Shown here: piece by piece, positions 24,826 to 33,757 of the stretch
Layout: each line of letters opens with the position of its first letter
Position numbering within the stretch: position 1 is the stretch's first letter
Source: Pontibacter coccineus
Lineage (GTDB): Bacteria; Bacteroidota; Bacteroidia; Cytophagales; Hymenobacteraceae
Length of the DNA stretch: 64,000 bases
Assembly (NCBI RefSeq): GCF_030546575.1
Contig: NZ_JAUOTN010000001.1
Coordinates: 434,001-498,000, forward strand
Direction: 5' to 3'
Translations under genes and position numbers: made by a program
The notes under the pieces: generated by a model
Databases searched by the model: none
Told to the model about the DNA's origin: nothing
What the model saw: only the letters and a program-made list of their open reading frames with translations

Positions 24826-26127
24826 ATGAAATTTAATTACAGCTTTATATTCATTATCCCGCTTGCCATGATCCTGATCATGGACAACGCGTTTACGGAG
24901 TTGGCATTCCCGCACAACCTGGAAGCGCAGGGCAACATGCTGAACCTTTTGCTGAAAGGTATGGCGGCTGTTTCGTTTGGCTATAGTGCTTTTTACTTTA
25001 AGCGCATGTCGCCCGTCATGCGGGTAGCCTACGTGCTTACGACGCTGTATGTATTCGCCATGGTGTTTGAGTCGTACTACTTCTATGGCACCCCCATGGT
25101 GTACCCACACGTATTCCAGAAGCTGTTTTTGTTTTACTTCATTTTCTTTGTCTATACCTTTTACAAAGGCAATTTTCATCTGAAGTTCTCGCATGTAGTC
25201 TGGTTTATACTGGGCGGCTTTTGGGTGAGCGTTATTGTGGTGCACCCTGATAAGCTCAGCCTGGGCGCTTTTACCTCGCATGAGCGGGGAGTGTATGCCT
25301 CTTCCGTGTACATGCTGGTGATACCGTTCATGTACTTCCTGAGCAAGTACATTTTCCATGGCAAGCTGATGAGCCTGTTTATGGCTTTCTTTATCCTGGT
25401 CTCGATCGTTTTCTTCCAGCACCGGACCGTGTGGATATCGACTGCCATCATACTGATCATATATTACCTGCTGATCAGGTTTAAGTCCGGCTTGTCGATC
25501 AACTTCGCTGCGAAATTCATGCCCATCGGCATCGTACTGTTGATCGCAGGTATAACCAGCAGTGCTTTCCTGTTCTCGACCAACCCGGAGATTATTACCA
25601 AGATACAGGACAGTTTCTCCGATATAGAGAACTTCGACTCGCAGGGCACGGGCGGCTGGCGCTATATACAGTGGATGTCGTACCTGCCCTTTATCCAGGA
25701 CAACTGGCTGGTCGGCATGCGCTTCGAAGGTTTTGAGCTGCCTATCCAGTTCTGGCGCGACGATACCAACGAGCCTGTGTTCGATGACGGCCAGGGGCAC
25801 CACTTCCACAGCTTCTATGTGGACATTCTTTTCTACACCGGCTTTGTCGGACTCGCCATTTACTGCATCATGCCGATTTACGCGATCGTGAAGGGCCTGC
25901 GCTCGAAAGCCATGACCGTGAACCAGATTATCCTGATCGCCTTTATCAGCACAGGATTTGCCTACGGTTTCTCGTACGTGTTGCCCGTTTTTTATTACGC
26001 CATACTGGGCTGGACGATCGTTTACATGGAGGAGGACGGCGTGGAGCGAACCAGTTACCTGCGCGATTTCGGTTCCCGCTGGAAGGCGAAAGCAGTCGGT
26101 CAGTATAGAAAGCTAACAGCCGCCTGA
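24826..26127 (+). CDS. Wzy-like O-antigen/exopolysaccharide polymerase
   Basis: 433 residues of an integral membrane protein with ~10-12 helices starting at FIFIIPLAMILIMDN. A long periplasmic loop lies late in the protein (~265-345), with GGWRYIQWMSYLPFIQDNWLVGMRFE and DGQGHHFHSFYVDILFYTGFVG. The conserved GxR...H-N/S-x-(F/Y) layout of the Wzy/WaaL superfamily fits this loop. Because the locus also holds Wzx, Wza and Wzc homologues and no lipid-A ligase context, polymerase is the better call than O-antigen ligase. Confidence 0.82.
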   Translation: MKFNYSFIFIIPLAMILIMDNAFTELAFPHNLEAQGNMLNLLLKGMAAVSFGYSAFYFKRMSPVMRVAYVLTTLYVFAMVFESYYFYGTPMVYPHVFQKLFLFYFIFFVYTFYKGNFHLKFSHVVWFILGGFWVSVIVVHPDKLSLGAFTSHERGVYASSVYMLVIPFMYFLSKYIFHGKLMSLFMAFFILVSIVFFQHRTVWISTAIILIIYYLLIRFKSGLSINFAAKFMPIGIVLLIAGITSSAFLFSTNPEIITKIQDSFSDIENFDSQGTGGWRYIQWMSYLPFIQDNWLVGMRFEGFELPIQFWRDDTNEPVFDDGQGHHFHSFYVDILFYTGFVGLAIYCIMPIYAIVKGLRSKAMTVNQIILIAFISTGFAYGFSYVLPVFYYAILGWTIVYMEEDGVERTSYLRDFGSRWKAKAVGQYRKLTAA

Positions 26128-26190
26128 TTTCAGTAACCTCTGACGGCATTTTCAGTATACAAAACAGACATATCGTTATACCTTAATATT

Positions 26191-27126
26191 ATGAGTAATT
26201 CTATTCCTACTACCCCTTTGCACACACCCGTGCTGTTAATCATATTCAATAGAGCTCATACCACACAACAAGTATTCGACCGTATCCGCCAGGTAAAGCC
26301 AGCGCGACTCTATGTAGCCGCTGATGGCCCGCGACCCGGCGTAGAGACAGATATAGCTAAATGCGCCGAGACACGTCGCATCGTAGAACAAGTGGACTGG
26401 GACTGCGAAGTGAAGACGCTTTTCCAGGAGAAAAACCTGAAGTGTGGTGTGGCTCCCGCAACAGCGATCAGTTGGTTCTTTGAGCATGAAGAGTCCGGCA
26501 TTATCCTGGAAGACGACTGCGTTCCTTCCAAAAGCTTTTTCTGGTTTTGCCAGGAGTTGCTGGAGAAGTACAAGCACGATACGCGCATCATGCACATCAG
26601 CGGCAACAACTACCTGAATGGCTGGCGCCGGGACAACGACTACTCGTACTACTTCTCGAACAAAGTGAACGCCTGGGGCTGGGCTACCTGGCGCAGGGCC
26701 TGGCAGCTCTTCGACTTTAACCTGAAAGCCTACCCGGAATTGAAGGAAAAAGGCTACCTGAAAGGCCTCTTCCTGAACAAGTTTGAAGAAACCTACCGTT
26801 TGAGCAAGCTCGAGGAGGCGTTCGCCAGCATTTCGAACGGCGACATCTGGGATTACCAGTGGGAGTTTACGGTATACAGCAACTCGGGGCTCTGCATTGT
26901 GCCGGAGGTAAATTTGGTGCGCAACATTGGCTTTGGGGAAGATGCCACGCACACGTTTAATACCCACGATAACAAGGCACAGATCAAGGAGAATGAGATC
27001 GCTTTCCCGCTGCGCCATCCGCGTTTTGTGGTACGCGACATCGAGTCAGACACCAAGAACTTCAATCACCTGATCAAGGGCAAGGTAAGCTCCAAACTGA
27101 AGAGCATCCTAAGCTTTAATTTGTAA
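26191..27126 (+). CDS. GT-A-fold sugar transferase (GNT-I/hemolysin-activation-like)
   Basis: 311 residues. The N-terminus PVLLIIFNRAHTTQQVFDRIRQVKPARLYVAADGPRPG and the metal-site motif IILEDDCVPSKSFFWFCQELL (~109-128) are those of the small nucleotide-diphospho-sugar transferase family often called hemolysin activation protein in Bacteroidota. NAWGWATWRRAWQ at ~158-170 is also a family hallmark. It probably transfers a sugar in assembly of the exopolysaccharide unit. No membrane helices. It follows the polymerase by 63 bases. Confidence 0.85.
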   Translation: MSNSIPTTPLHTPVLLIIFNRAHTTQQVFDRIRQVKPARLYVAADGPRPGVETDIAKCAETRRIVEQVDWDCEVKTLFQEKNLKCGVAPATAISWFFEHEESGIILEDDCVPSKSFFWFCQELLEKYKHDTRIMHISGNNYLNGWRRDNDYSYYFSNKVNAWGWATWRRAWQLFDFNLKAYPELKEKGYLKGLFLNKFEETYRLSKLEEAFASISNGDIWDYQWEFTVYSNSGLCIVPEVNLVRNIGFGEDATHTFNTHDNKAQIKENEIAFPLRHPRFVVRDIESDTKNFNHLIKGKVSSKLKSILSFNL

Positions 27127-27233
27127 ATGATCCTGTAACAAACCTTTTGATTTTCGTAGAAAGTGCTGCCACACTGCCCGGCGCAACGCTGGCACACGAC
27201 CTGCACCTGATACTAGCATTACATTAGAACCAC

Positions 27234-28073
27234 ATGATAAGCATCATCATACCTGTATTTAACAGAAAAGAATATACACGCGAATGCCTCCTGTCTTTAG
27301 GCAAACAAACAGACCAACGTTTTAAAGTGGTTATTGTGGACGATGGCTCCACAGACGGCACAGAAGACATGCTTCGGCAGGAATTTCCGGAGGTAGAAGT
27401 ACTCAAGGGCAGTGGCAGCCTGTTCTGGACAGCCGGCGTGAACATGGGCATCCGACATGCTTTGAAGCAAGACGCGCAGCTTATCATGACCATGAACAAC
27501 GACGTGATAACGGATGAGCGCCTGATCGAGAAAATGTATTACTGGCATGCACAAAAGCCGGAAGCTCTTTTGGGAGCGCTCGAACTGGATGCCAATACCC
27601 AACAGCCCATCTTCGGAGGCGAGCGGTTGAACTGGCTCCTGAACACCATTGAAGAAGTACTGCCTACCCTATCGAAAGATGAGCAAAAAGGCCTACACGC
27701 CGTAACCCACCTGCCAGGCAGGGGTCTGCTTATACCTAGAGTGGTAATCGAAAAGATAGGCCTCTTCGACCAGGATCGGTTCCCACATTACATTGCCGAC
27801 TACGACTATACCCATACCGCCAGGAGAGCAGGATTTGAGCTGTACGTAAACTATGACGCTAAGCTGCTCACCTATCCCGAAGAAAGCGGGGAGCGGCAGA
27901 TACGAAGCGACAAGAACTTTAAAAACTACTACAAGCACCTGTTCGACCTGAAGGGCGGCGGTAACCTGCGGGACTTTACAAGGTTCACATTGAAGAACTG
28001 CCCTGCACCTTATATCCCGTTTCACCTGGCAAACGGCTATACGCGCAGGCTGTTTGGGTATTTTCTGAGATAA
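27234..28073 (+). CDS. Glycosyltransferase family 2
   Basis: 279 residues with a GT-A core: ISIIIPVFNRKEYTRECLLSL at the start, VVIVDDGSTDGTEDM (DDGS nucleotide-binding motif, ~34-45), and a second acidic motif in LIMTMNNDV (~88-96). The block SGSLFWTAGVNMGIRHAL and the later PHYIADYDYTHTARRAGF are typical of rhamnosyl/galactofuranosyl-like GT2 enzymes, but the donor is not certain. It acts on the cytoplasmic side. It is 107 bases after the preceding transferase and 9 bases before the first beta-helix gene. Confidence 0.88.
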   Translation: MISIIIPVFNRKEYTRECLLSLGKQTDQRFKVVIVDDGSTDGTEDMLRQEFPEVEVLKGSGSLFWTAGVNMGIRHALKQDAQLIMTMNNDVITDERLIEKMYYWHAQKPEALLGALELDANTQQPIFGGERLNWLLNTIEEVLPTLSKDEQKGLHAVTHLPGRGLLIPRVVIEKIGLFDQDRFPHYIADYDYTHTARRAGFELYVNYDAKLLTYPEESGERQIRSDKNFKNYYKHLFDLKGGGNLRDFTRFTLKNCPAPYIPFHLANGYTRRLFGYFLR

Positions 28074-28082
28074 CACTCCCTG

Positions 28083-29366
28083 ATGCACCAGGCCATTGAT
28101 TTGAAAAAAGATTTTCCATACCTCAAAGCACTAAGCATTGCAATTCCCCTGGTGGTGATGGCAATGCTTTTTGCTTATTATTATACCCAGGGGCACCTGC
28201 CTGGCGCAAAAAGCAGCGCTAAAGCCACCACAGTTGGCTATGACGATCCGATCGTGATCACGAAGAAAGGCACGTACTCCGGCAACTGGGAGTCAAAAGA
28301 CTCAGAGGTGCCTGCTGTGGAAATCAGGACATCTGAGCCCGTCATAATCGAGAACTCCAACATACGGGGCGCCGGCTACCTGATTAAAAGCTGGGGCCAC
28401 GCTGCCAATATTATCGTTAGAAACACCAGGGGCTACGGCCTTCCCCCCACCCCCTGGATTTTGTATGAGAAGCCGCGTCGTTTTCTGATCGTGAATGATT
28501 TTAAGCATGTGGTGGTAGAGAACTGTTATATGGAGAACACGGCCGGCATCTACATTGGAGACGCCTACAAAGGCGATGGCAGCCCGGACAACACCATAAA
28601 GATCCGCTACAACAAGGCAAAGAACATCGACGGACGCATTTACGACGGCTGGTACCGGTCGCAGTTTGTGCAGTTCAATTTCCGGAACCCGATTCAGCAT
28701 GCCGAGATTGCCTGGAACGAGGTGATCAATGAACCGAACAAGTCGCTGGTGGAAGACAATATCAACCTGTCTAATTCACGTGGCACTTCCAGTTCACCAA
28801 TCCGCATTCACAACAACTACATCCAGGGGGCTTATCCCTACCCAGCCGATAGCAAGGACTATTCAGGTGGCGGCATCATTGCGGACTCCTGGTATGAGGA
28901 CGGTATGGGCGACCCCAGAGAGGTAGCCACGGCCCACGTCAAGGTATACGACAACCAGACCGTCAACCTGGGCAACTACAACTACGCCATCGCCGGCGGC
29001 AATAACATCGAGGTGTTTAACAACCGCGCCGTTTCTTCTGCTCGCTTTGAGGATGGTGAGATGTTTAAGATGTGGACACAGGGGCTGTACGGCTACGACT
29101 TCTACAAAAAGAGTGCGACTTTCAACAATACCTTTCACGGCAATGTGATCGGTATCATGGGACAGGGTGGCCGAAACGACAACCATTACTTTCCGGATGG
29201 GACGGTGCGCGAACACAGCAACACGTTCATAGAAGGCGAAATAACAAAACAAAGTGAGCTTGCCGAGTACCAAATCTGGAAGTCCAAACTGGAGAAGAAC
29301 AACATCCTGCTTGGTCCTTCACCGGCACAACCTACAAAATCAACCAAATCGTCTTCAATTCAGTAG
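28083..29366 (+). CDS. Membrane-anchored right-handed beta-helix protein
   Basis: 427 residues. A short cytoplasmic tail and one N-terminal hydrophobic helix (~17-37, LSIAIPLVVMAMLFAYYY), with no clear cleavage site, suggest an anchor with the body in the periplasm. The body (~55-405) is a pectate-lyase-like parallel beta-helix with repeated N-ladder turns such as VVVENCYMENTAGIYIG, IRYNKAKNIDG and IRIHNNYIQGAY. It is strongly similar to residues ~40-400 of the protein at 30015 (shared runs AEIAWNEVINEPNKSLVED and NYNYAIAGGNNIEV). It may cut, epimerise or bind the polymer made by this locus. It is 9 bases after the GT2 gene. Confidence 0.82.
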   Translation: MHQAIDLKKDFPYLKALSIAIPLVVMAMLFAYYYTQGHLPGAKSSAKATTVGYDDPIVITKKGTYSGNWESKDSEVPAVEIRTSEPVIIENSNIRGAGYLIKSWGHAANIIVRNTRGYGLPPTPWILYEKPRRFLIVNDFKHVVVENCYMENTAGIYIGDAYKGDGSPDNTIKIRYNKAKNIDGRIYDGWYRSQFVQFNFRNPIQHAEIAWNEVINEPNKSLVEDNINLSNSRGTSSSPIRIHNNYIQGAYPYPADSKDYSGGGIIADSWYEDGMGDPREVATAHVKVYDNQTVNLGNYNYAIAGGNNIEVFNNRAVSSARFEDGEMFKMWTQGLYGYDFYKKSATFNNTFHGNVIGIMGQGGRNDNHYFPDGTVREHSNTFIEGEITKQSELAEYQIWKSKLEKNNILLGPSPAQPTKSTKSSSIQ

Positions 29367-29399
29367 CTGGGAATCTGCAAAAAGGCACTTGACTCAGGC

Positions 29400-29434
29400 A
29401 AGAGCACACACCTCTACTCCCTTGCTCTTTTATA
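29400..29434 (+). terminator. Weak hairpin after the first beta-helix gene
   Basis: AAGAGCA (29400-29406) pairs with TGCTCTT (29423-29429) across a 16-base loop and is followed by TTATAG. The stem is short and the loop long, so this is a low-strength candidate for ending the polymer-synthesis operon. Confidence 0.3.
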
Positions 29435-29821
29435 GCCTCCTCTCCCATTTCTCTTCTCTATCTATATTCCCAAGCCATTACAACGTCATCAAACCAAAGT
29501 TATAACACCTTTAAAAAGACAAAGATTAATAGCCTAATTATTAAATATATTATATTTAATATATTTATCATTTTTGTATTCTTTGTCTTCGTTATTTGGC
29601 TGAGTATTCTATATTTAAAATAAATATTATTAATTAAGTTATATGATATATTGTTTTAGATCAAATTAATTATATTGTATTTTTTAAATTTTTGTAACCT
29701 TTTTTAAAACCTCAACAAGCACCTAAAAGCCACTTATTCGCTTTAAACGCGCTTTTTACTTCCATTGCAAATTTAAATATTCCAAGTACTTATGATTTAA
29801 ACAAGAATAAATCAAAAAAGA

Positions 29822-29854
29822 CTGGTTTTTCTAAAAAATTCCGACTTATATTTG
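29822..29854 (+). promoter_or_regulatory. Candidate Bacteroidota promoter for the T9SS beta-helix gene
   Basis: TATATTTG at 29847-29854 fits TAnnTTTG exactly. CTGG at 29822-29825 stands in the -33 position (consensus TTG) with a 21-base spacer. Transcription would begin about 29861, giving a ~150-base leader to the ATG at 30015. Confidence 0.45.
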
Positions 29855-30014
29855 CAACAACTTATATATGAAGATAGAAGCACCGGTTAGCCTAGCTTAA
29901 TATTTTCATAAAAAGCACCAAGCAGTACATCTGCTTCTGTATCGGAAAACGGTCACATGCCTGGCGCCTTATAAGGAATACATTTTTTTAATTTTTCAAC
30001 TTTTAGCCAAAAAG

Positions 30015-32645
30015 ATGAATACAATTTCCACTCAGGGGACTAAGTGGGCGGGGACAACTCTGTCTGCTCTAATTCTCACACTCGTAGCCTTTCTATTCTC
30101 GACAGGTTTCGTCAATGCCCAGACTTATAGCGGGCCATTAGTAATCACAAAAGGAGGTACTTACACAGGTAACTGGGAGTCAAAGGATTCCGAAGTAGCT
30201 GCTGTAGATGTTCGTACTTCCGAACCTGTAACCATCGTTAACTCGAACATCCGCGGTGCAGGCTACCTAATCAAAAGCTGGGGATATGCTGCCAACATCA
30301 CCGTGAAAAACACGAAAGGTTACGGTCTTACCCCCACTCCTTTCAGAGATTACAAGAAACCACGTCGTTTCTTAACAGTTAACAACTTCAAGAATGTTAT
30401 TGTAGAAAACTGCTACCTGGAAGGCACAGCCGGCATTTATGTAGGCACACGCTACGAAGGTGACGGATCTACAAACAACACCGTAAAAATACGCTACAAC
30501 AAGGCAAAGAACATTGATGGCCGCGTATACGGTGGTCAGCGCGAGCACTCGCAATTCGCTCAGTTCAACTACCGTGGCAACCTGCCACACGCAGAGATCG
30601 CTTGGAACGAGGTGATCAACGAGCCAAACAAGTCGCTGGTGGAAGACAACATCAACCTGTCTAACTCACGTGGCACTTCCGGTTCTCCAATCCGCGTTCA
30701 CAACAACTACATCCAGGGAGCTTACCCATACCCTGCCACAGAAACTAAATTCTCAGGTGGTGGTATTATCGCTGACTCATGGTATCAGGATGGCATGGGC
30801 GACGCAGCTTCAGTAGCGACAGCCTATGTGAAGGTATACGACAACCAGACGGTAAACATCGGTAACTACAACTATGCTATCGCAGGCGGTAATAACATCG
30901 AGGTATACAACAACCGTGGTGTTAACTCTGGCTTGTTTGACGACGGCACCCGCGTAAACACGCACAACGTAGGCCTGTACGGCTATGACTACTACAAGAA
31001 AGGCGCTACTTTTAATGCCGTAATGCGCAACAACGTGACGGGCGTTATGAGCCAGGGCAACCTGTTCGACAAGAACTACTTCCCGGATGGACTGGTTAAA
31101 AACGAGAACAACCCATACGTAGGTGGTAACATCACAAAGCAGCACGAAAAGAACGAATATACTGCCTGGTTGAACAAGCTTAGCAGCAATGGCATCGTAC
31201 TTGGCCCTAATGGTTCAGCTCCGGTTACTTCGCCTTCACAGCCAGTACAAGAGCCGGTTGCCACAGCACCTGCTGACCAAACGCCAACTTCAGGATCAGG
31301 ATCTACTGAAACTGCAACAGGTATTGCCGGTACTGGTAAGATCACACGTGATTTCTGGTCAAATGTGCACGGTACTGCTGTGAGCGTGATCCCGGTGAAC
31401 ACGACCCCAACCTCTTCCAGCGCACTGACTTCGTTCGAGGCGCCAGGCAACCAGGGTAATAACTACGGCCAGCGCATCCGCGGCTATGTAACAGCCCCTG
31501 CCACCGGCCAGTATACCTTCTGGATCGCGGCTGACGACGCGGCCGAGCTGTACCTGAGCTCAAGCGAGGACCCGGCCAAGAAGACGCGCATCGCCCTATC
31601 GAGCACCTGGACCAACCCACGCGAGTGGACCAAGACCAGCGGCCAGCAGTCTGCCAAGATCACCCTGGAGGCTGGCAAGCGCTACTACATCGAGGCGCTG
31701 ATGCTGCAGGGCGGCGGCGGCGACAACCTGGCCGTGGGCTGGCAACTGCCAAGCGGCGCCATGGAGCGTCCGATCGCTGGAAACAGATTGTCTGAAATGG
31801 GAAGCACGGCTCCTGTAGTAACTGCTCCAGTAGAGGCTGTTACAGCAACCGTTCCTGTTGGCAAGATCACGCGTGACTTCTGGTCAAATGTGCACGGTAC
31901 TGCTGTGAGCGTGATCCCGGTGAACACGACCCCAACCTCTTCCAGCGCACTGACTTCGTTCGAGGCGCCAGGCAACCAGGGTAATAACTACGGCCAGCGC
32001 ATCCGCGGCTATGTAACAGCCCCTGCCACCGGCCAGTATACCTTCTGGATCGCGGCTGACGACGCGGCCGAGCTGTACCTGAGCTCAAGCGAGGACCCGG
32101 CCAAGAAGACGCGCATCGCCCTATCGAGCACCTGGACCAACCCACGCGAGTGGACCAAGACCAGCGGCCAGCAGTCTGCCAAGATCACCCTGGAGGCTGG
32201 CAAGCGCTACTACATCGAGGCGCTGATGCTGCAAGGCGGTGGCGGCGACAACCTGGCTGTGGGCTGGCAACTGCCAAGCGGCGCCATGGAGCGTCCGATC
32301 GCAGGAAACAGACTGTCACCAATCGAGTCTCTGACTGCTTCTTCTTCGTCTGCCCTTACTGCTGAGACAACTGATACAAACATCAGCTTTGATAAAGTAA
32401 GCGCTTACCCTAACCCATTCAACGACGTGGTAACACTAGACCTGGGCAAAGAGGAGATCAAACTACAGGCAGTTGTTATCCTGGACCAGGCTGGTACAGT
32501 GGTATACAAGGAAGAAAACCTGAAGGTAGAGAACAACAAGCTGGTGATGAACCTGGCTGCTACCGGACTAAGAGCAGGTCTGTACTTCCTGAAGTATACT
32601 GACAACACCGGTAAAAGCGCTACAATTAAACTGATGAAAGAGTAA
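30015..32645 (+). CDS. T9SS-secreted beta-helix protein with two PA14 domains
   Basis: 876 residues. A signal peptide ends near FVNAQ (~36). A right-handed beta-helix domain at ~40-400 is paralogous to the preceding gene product. A Pro/Thr/Ser/Gln linker follows (~400-440). Two almost identical PA14 domains lie at residues 442-593 and 617-768 (GKITRDFWSNVHG ... QYTFWIAADDAAELYLSS ... KRYYIEALMLQGGGGDNLAVGW). A type A T9SS sorting domain ends it (~800-876, VSAYPNPFND ... GLYFLKYTDNTGKSATIKLMKE). PA14 domains often bind carbohydrate, so the protein is probably displayed on the surface and attached to or acting on the exopolysaccharide. Confidence 0.9.
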   Translation: MNTISTQGTKWAGTTLSALILTLVAFLFSTGFVNAQTYSGPLVITKGGTYTGNWESKDSEVAAVDVRTSEPVTIVNSNIRGAGYLIKSWGYAANITVKNTKGYGLTPTPFRDYKKPRRFLTVNNFKNVIVENCYLEGTAGIYVGTRYEGDGSTNNTVKIRYNKAKNIDGRVYGGQREHSQFAQFNYRGNLPHAEIAWNEVINEPNKSLVEDNINLSNSRGTSGSPIRVHNNYIQGAYPYPATETKFSGGGIIADSWYQDGMGDAASVATAYVKVYDNQTVNIGNYNYAIAGGNNIEVYNNRGVNSGLFDDGTRVNTHNVGLYGYDYYKKGATFNAVMRNNVTGVMSQGNLFDKNYFPDGLVKNENNPYVGGNITKQHEKNEYTAWLNKLSSNGIVLGPNGSAPVTSPSQPVQEPVATAPADQTPTSGSGSTETATGIAGTGKITRDFWSNVHGTAVSVIPVNTTPTSSSALTSFEAPGNQGNNYGQRIRGYVTAPATGQYTFWIAADDAAELYLSSSEDPAKKTRIALSSTWTNPREWTKTSGQQSAKITLEAGKRYYIEALMLQGGGGDNLAVGWQLPSGAMERPIAGNRLSEMGSTAPVVTAPVEAVTATVPVGKITRDFWSNVHGTAVSVIPVNTTPTSSSALTSFEAPGNQGNNYGQRIRGYVTAPATGQYTFWIAADDAAELYLSSSEDPAKKTRIALSSTWTNPREWTKTSGQQSAKITLEAGKRYYIEALMLQGGGGDNLAVGWQLPSGAMERPIAGNRLSPIESLTASSSSALTAETTDTNISFDKVSAYPNPFNDVVTLDLGKEEIKLQAVVILDQAGTVVYKEENLKVENNKLVMNLAATGLRAGLYFLKYTDNTGKSATIKLMKE
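31338..31793 (+). repeat. PA14-coding direct repeat, copy 1
   Basis: 456 bases (152 codons) nearly identical to 31863-32318, offset 525 bases and in frame. The few differences I can see are mostly silent third positions (for example ACA/ACG, GAT/GAC, GGC/GGT). This implies recent duplication or gene conversion. Confidence 0.92.
31863..32318 (+). repeat. PA14-coding direct repeat, copy 2
   Basis: Second copy of the 456-base unit. A 69-base linker coding for SEMGSTAPVV...VPVG separates the copies. Unequal recombination between them would delete or add exactly 175 codons without shifting the frame. Confidence 0.92.
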
Positions 32646-32734
32646 GGGTAGCTTACAACTAAAAATGGATTTTCCCGAAACATGCCGGAAGACCAGATAC
32701 AGTAAAATGAAAGGTTGGCTAACGCCGGCCGGAT

Positions 32735-32782
32735 AGAACAGAAAAGCGGTGCAGGAGTTTTCCTGCACCGCTTTTCTGTTCT
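32735..32782 (+). terminator. Very strong terminator after the T9SS beta-helix gene
   Basis: A perfect 22-bp stem, 32735-32756 with 32761-32782, has the loop GTTT and contains AAAGCGGTGCAGGA. It lies 90 bases after the stop codon. Its extreme stem length also suggests a bidirectional or RNA-stabilising role. Confidence 0.82.
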
Positions 32783-32847
32783 ATGGCAGCCCTGATTGCG
32801 CAATAGTAAGGCGCAGAACCGGATAAAAAATCAGAAGTATTATTTAT

Positions 32848-32911
32848 GAGAAAACCTCCTGACTTAGGTGATACACTGTGTGTATACCTAAAACGGGAGG
32901 TTTTCCTTTTT
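32848..32911. terminator. Bidirectional terminator with nested hairpin
   Basis: AAAACCTCC (32851-32859) pairs with GGAGGTTTT (32896-32904), and an inner stem TTAGGT-ATACAC / GTGTATACCTAA closes most of the centre. TTTTCCTTTTT follows on the plus strand and a short T run on the minus strand. It lies between convergent genes, 38 bases past the stop of the minus-strand lipoprotein. The inner arm contains GTATACCT. Confidence 0.65.
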
Positions 32912-32948
32912 CATAGTACCCCTCAGGTCCGGGATGCTTCAGTCGCTA

Positions 32949-33425
32949 CTACTTCTTGCGAACGAATTTCCAGGTATACACGCCTTTTCGAGATGTTGTT
33001 TTTTCCGAATCTGGTACGTCCTCTGGGAAACCAGCATATTCTTTTTCTTCTAGCCAGGTCATTTCTGAATCTGAAACAGATGCAACTTTATACTGTCCTT
33101 TATCGCTACCCCGCTGTAATTCAATTACAGTAGAATCGTTCGGGTTTGGAAAGCTATAATTCATTACCTCTGGGGCATTTCCTGGCGCGGTTACGGTTAA
33201 CTGTTTGCCATTAAAGCTAAAGGTTGTCTGATACTGAACTGAGTCAGTGAACATGACTGCATTTTGATCTGAATAGTAGACTCTTTTAATCTGTGTGTTT
33301 GTCCAGTCGCCACGCATCTTTGCATCAATTACTGAAACCGGTGGGTCAAGCTTTTCATCATCGTCATCATTGCAAGACGTGAGAACGAGTGCAAACAAAA
33401 GGGGTATAAGAAATAGCTTTTTCAT
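32949..33425 (-). CDS. Lipocalin-like lipoprotein
   Basis: 158 residues from the ATG at 33425. An in-frame ATG four codons earlier (MYYSMKK...) is less likely, because MKKLFLIPLLFALVLTSC is a clean lipoprotein signal with lipobox cysteine at residue 18. An acidic linker (NDDDDEKLDPP) follows, then a beta-rich body: MRGDWTNTQIKRVYYSD, TTFSFNGKQLTVT and a final TWKFVRKK. The size and the opening G-x-W strand resemble small Bacteroidota lipocalin-like lipoproteins; ligand and role are unknown. It reads against the preceding T9SS gene. Confidence 0.7.
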   Translation of the reverse strand: MKKLFLIPLLFALVLTSCNDDDDEKLDPPVSVIDAKMRGDWTNTQIKRVYYSDQNAVMFTDSVQYQTTFSFNGKQLTVTAPGNAPEVMNYSFPNPNDSTVIELQRGSDKGQYKVASVSDSEMTWLEEKEYAGFPEDVPDSEKTTSRKGVYTWKFVRKK

Positions 33426-33757
33426 GGAGTAATACAATTAGATTTAGTAAAGGAATTTGAATTTTTATAATTGATTGTCTTTCTGACGGAGGATATTCGA
33501 TGTTTTCAAAGCTTAGTACGAACTACGTTTAGCAGGGTTTATCAAAATTCTCACATTCAAAATATTTTATTCGCAGGCTATTGATATCCATTACGTTATA
33601 AAAAATTTAAAAGTTATATATGACCGGTATACCTACAATTTGCCCCAAGGCAGTCGATACATTGCCGACCGCTTTCCTGACTATACGTCTTCTTTCCCAG
33701 GCTTGCGAACTATTCCTTCATGCAGGCTCTGTTCTTTGCACGGCCTCTCCAATGGAA
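33426..33757. other. Spacer between lipoprotein and LamG cargo genes
   Basis: 332 AT-rich bases upstream of the lipoprotein and downstream of the LamG protein gene. The plus-strand open frame 33620-33835 overlaps the end of the LamG gene, has no recognisable features and is not accepted. No hairpin of terminator quality was noticed. Confidence 0.4.

Larger units (their letters stand above)
29367..30014 (+). promoter_or_regulatory. AT-rich leader before the T9SS beta-helix gene
   Basis: 648 bases with no gene, much richer in A and T than the surroundings, especially 29500-29870. It holds a weak terminator hairpin at 29400-29429 and a promoter-like site at 29822-29854. The iterated GGTATA word, frequent elsewhere, appears to be absent from this stretch. 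The length leaves room for regulatory RNA or operators, but I recognise none. Confidence 0.5.

Noticed and set aside
31338..32318. PA14 duplication as a pure assembly error
   Set aside because: The copies differ at several third positions and have a unique linker between them, which favours a real duplication, although long-read confirmation would settle it.
32846..33159. Plus-strand open frames over the lipocalin-like lipoprotein gene
   Set aside because: They begin inside a terminator hairpin and run antisense to a gene with a clean lipobox.
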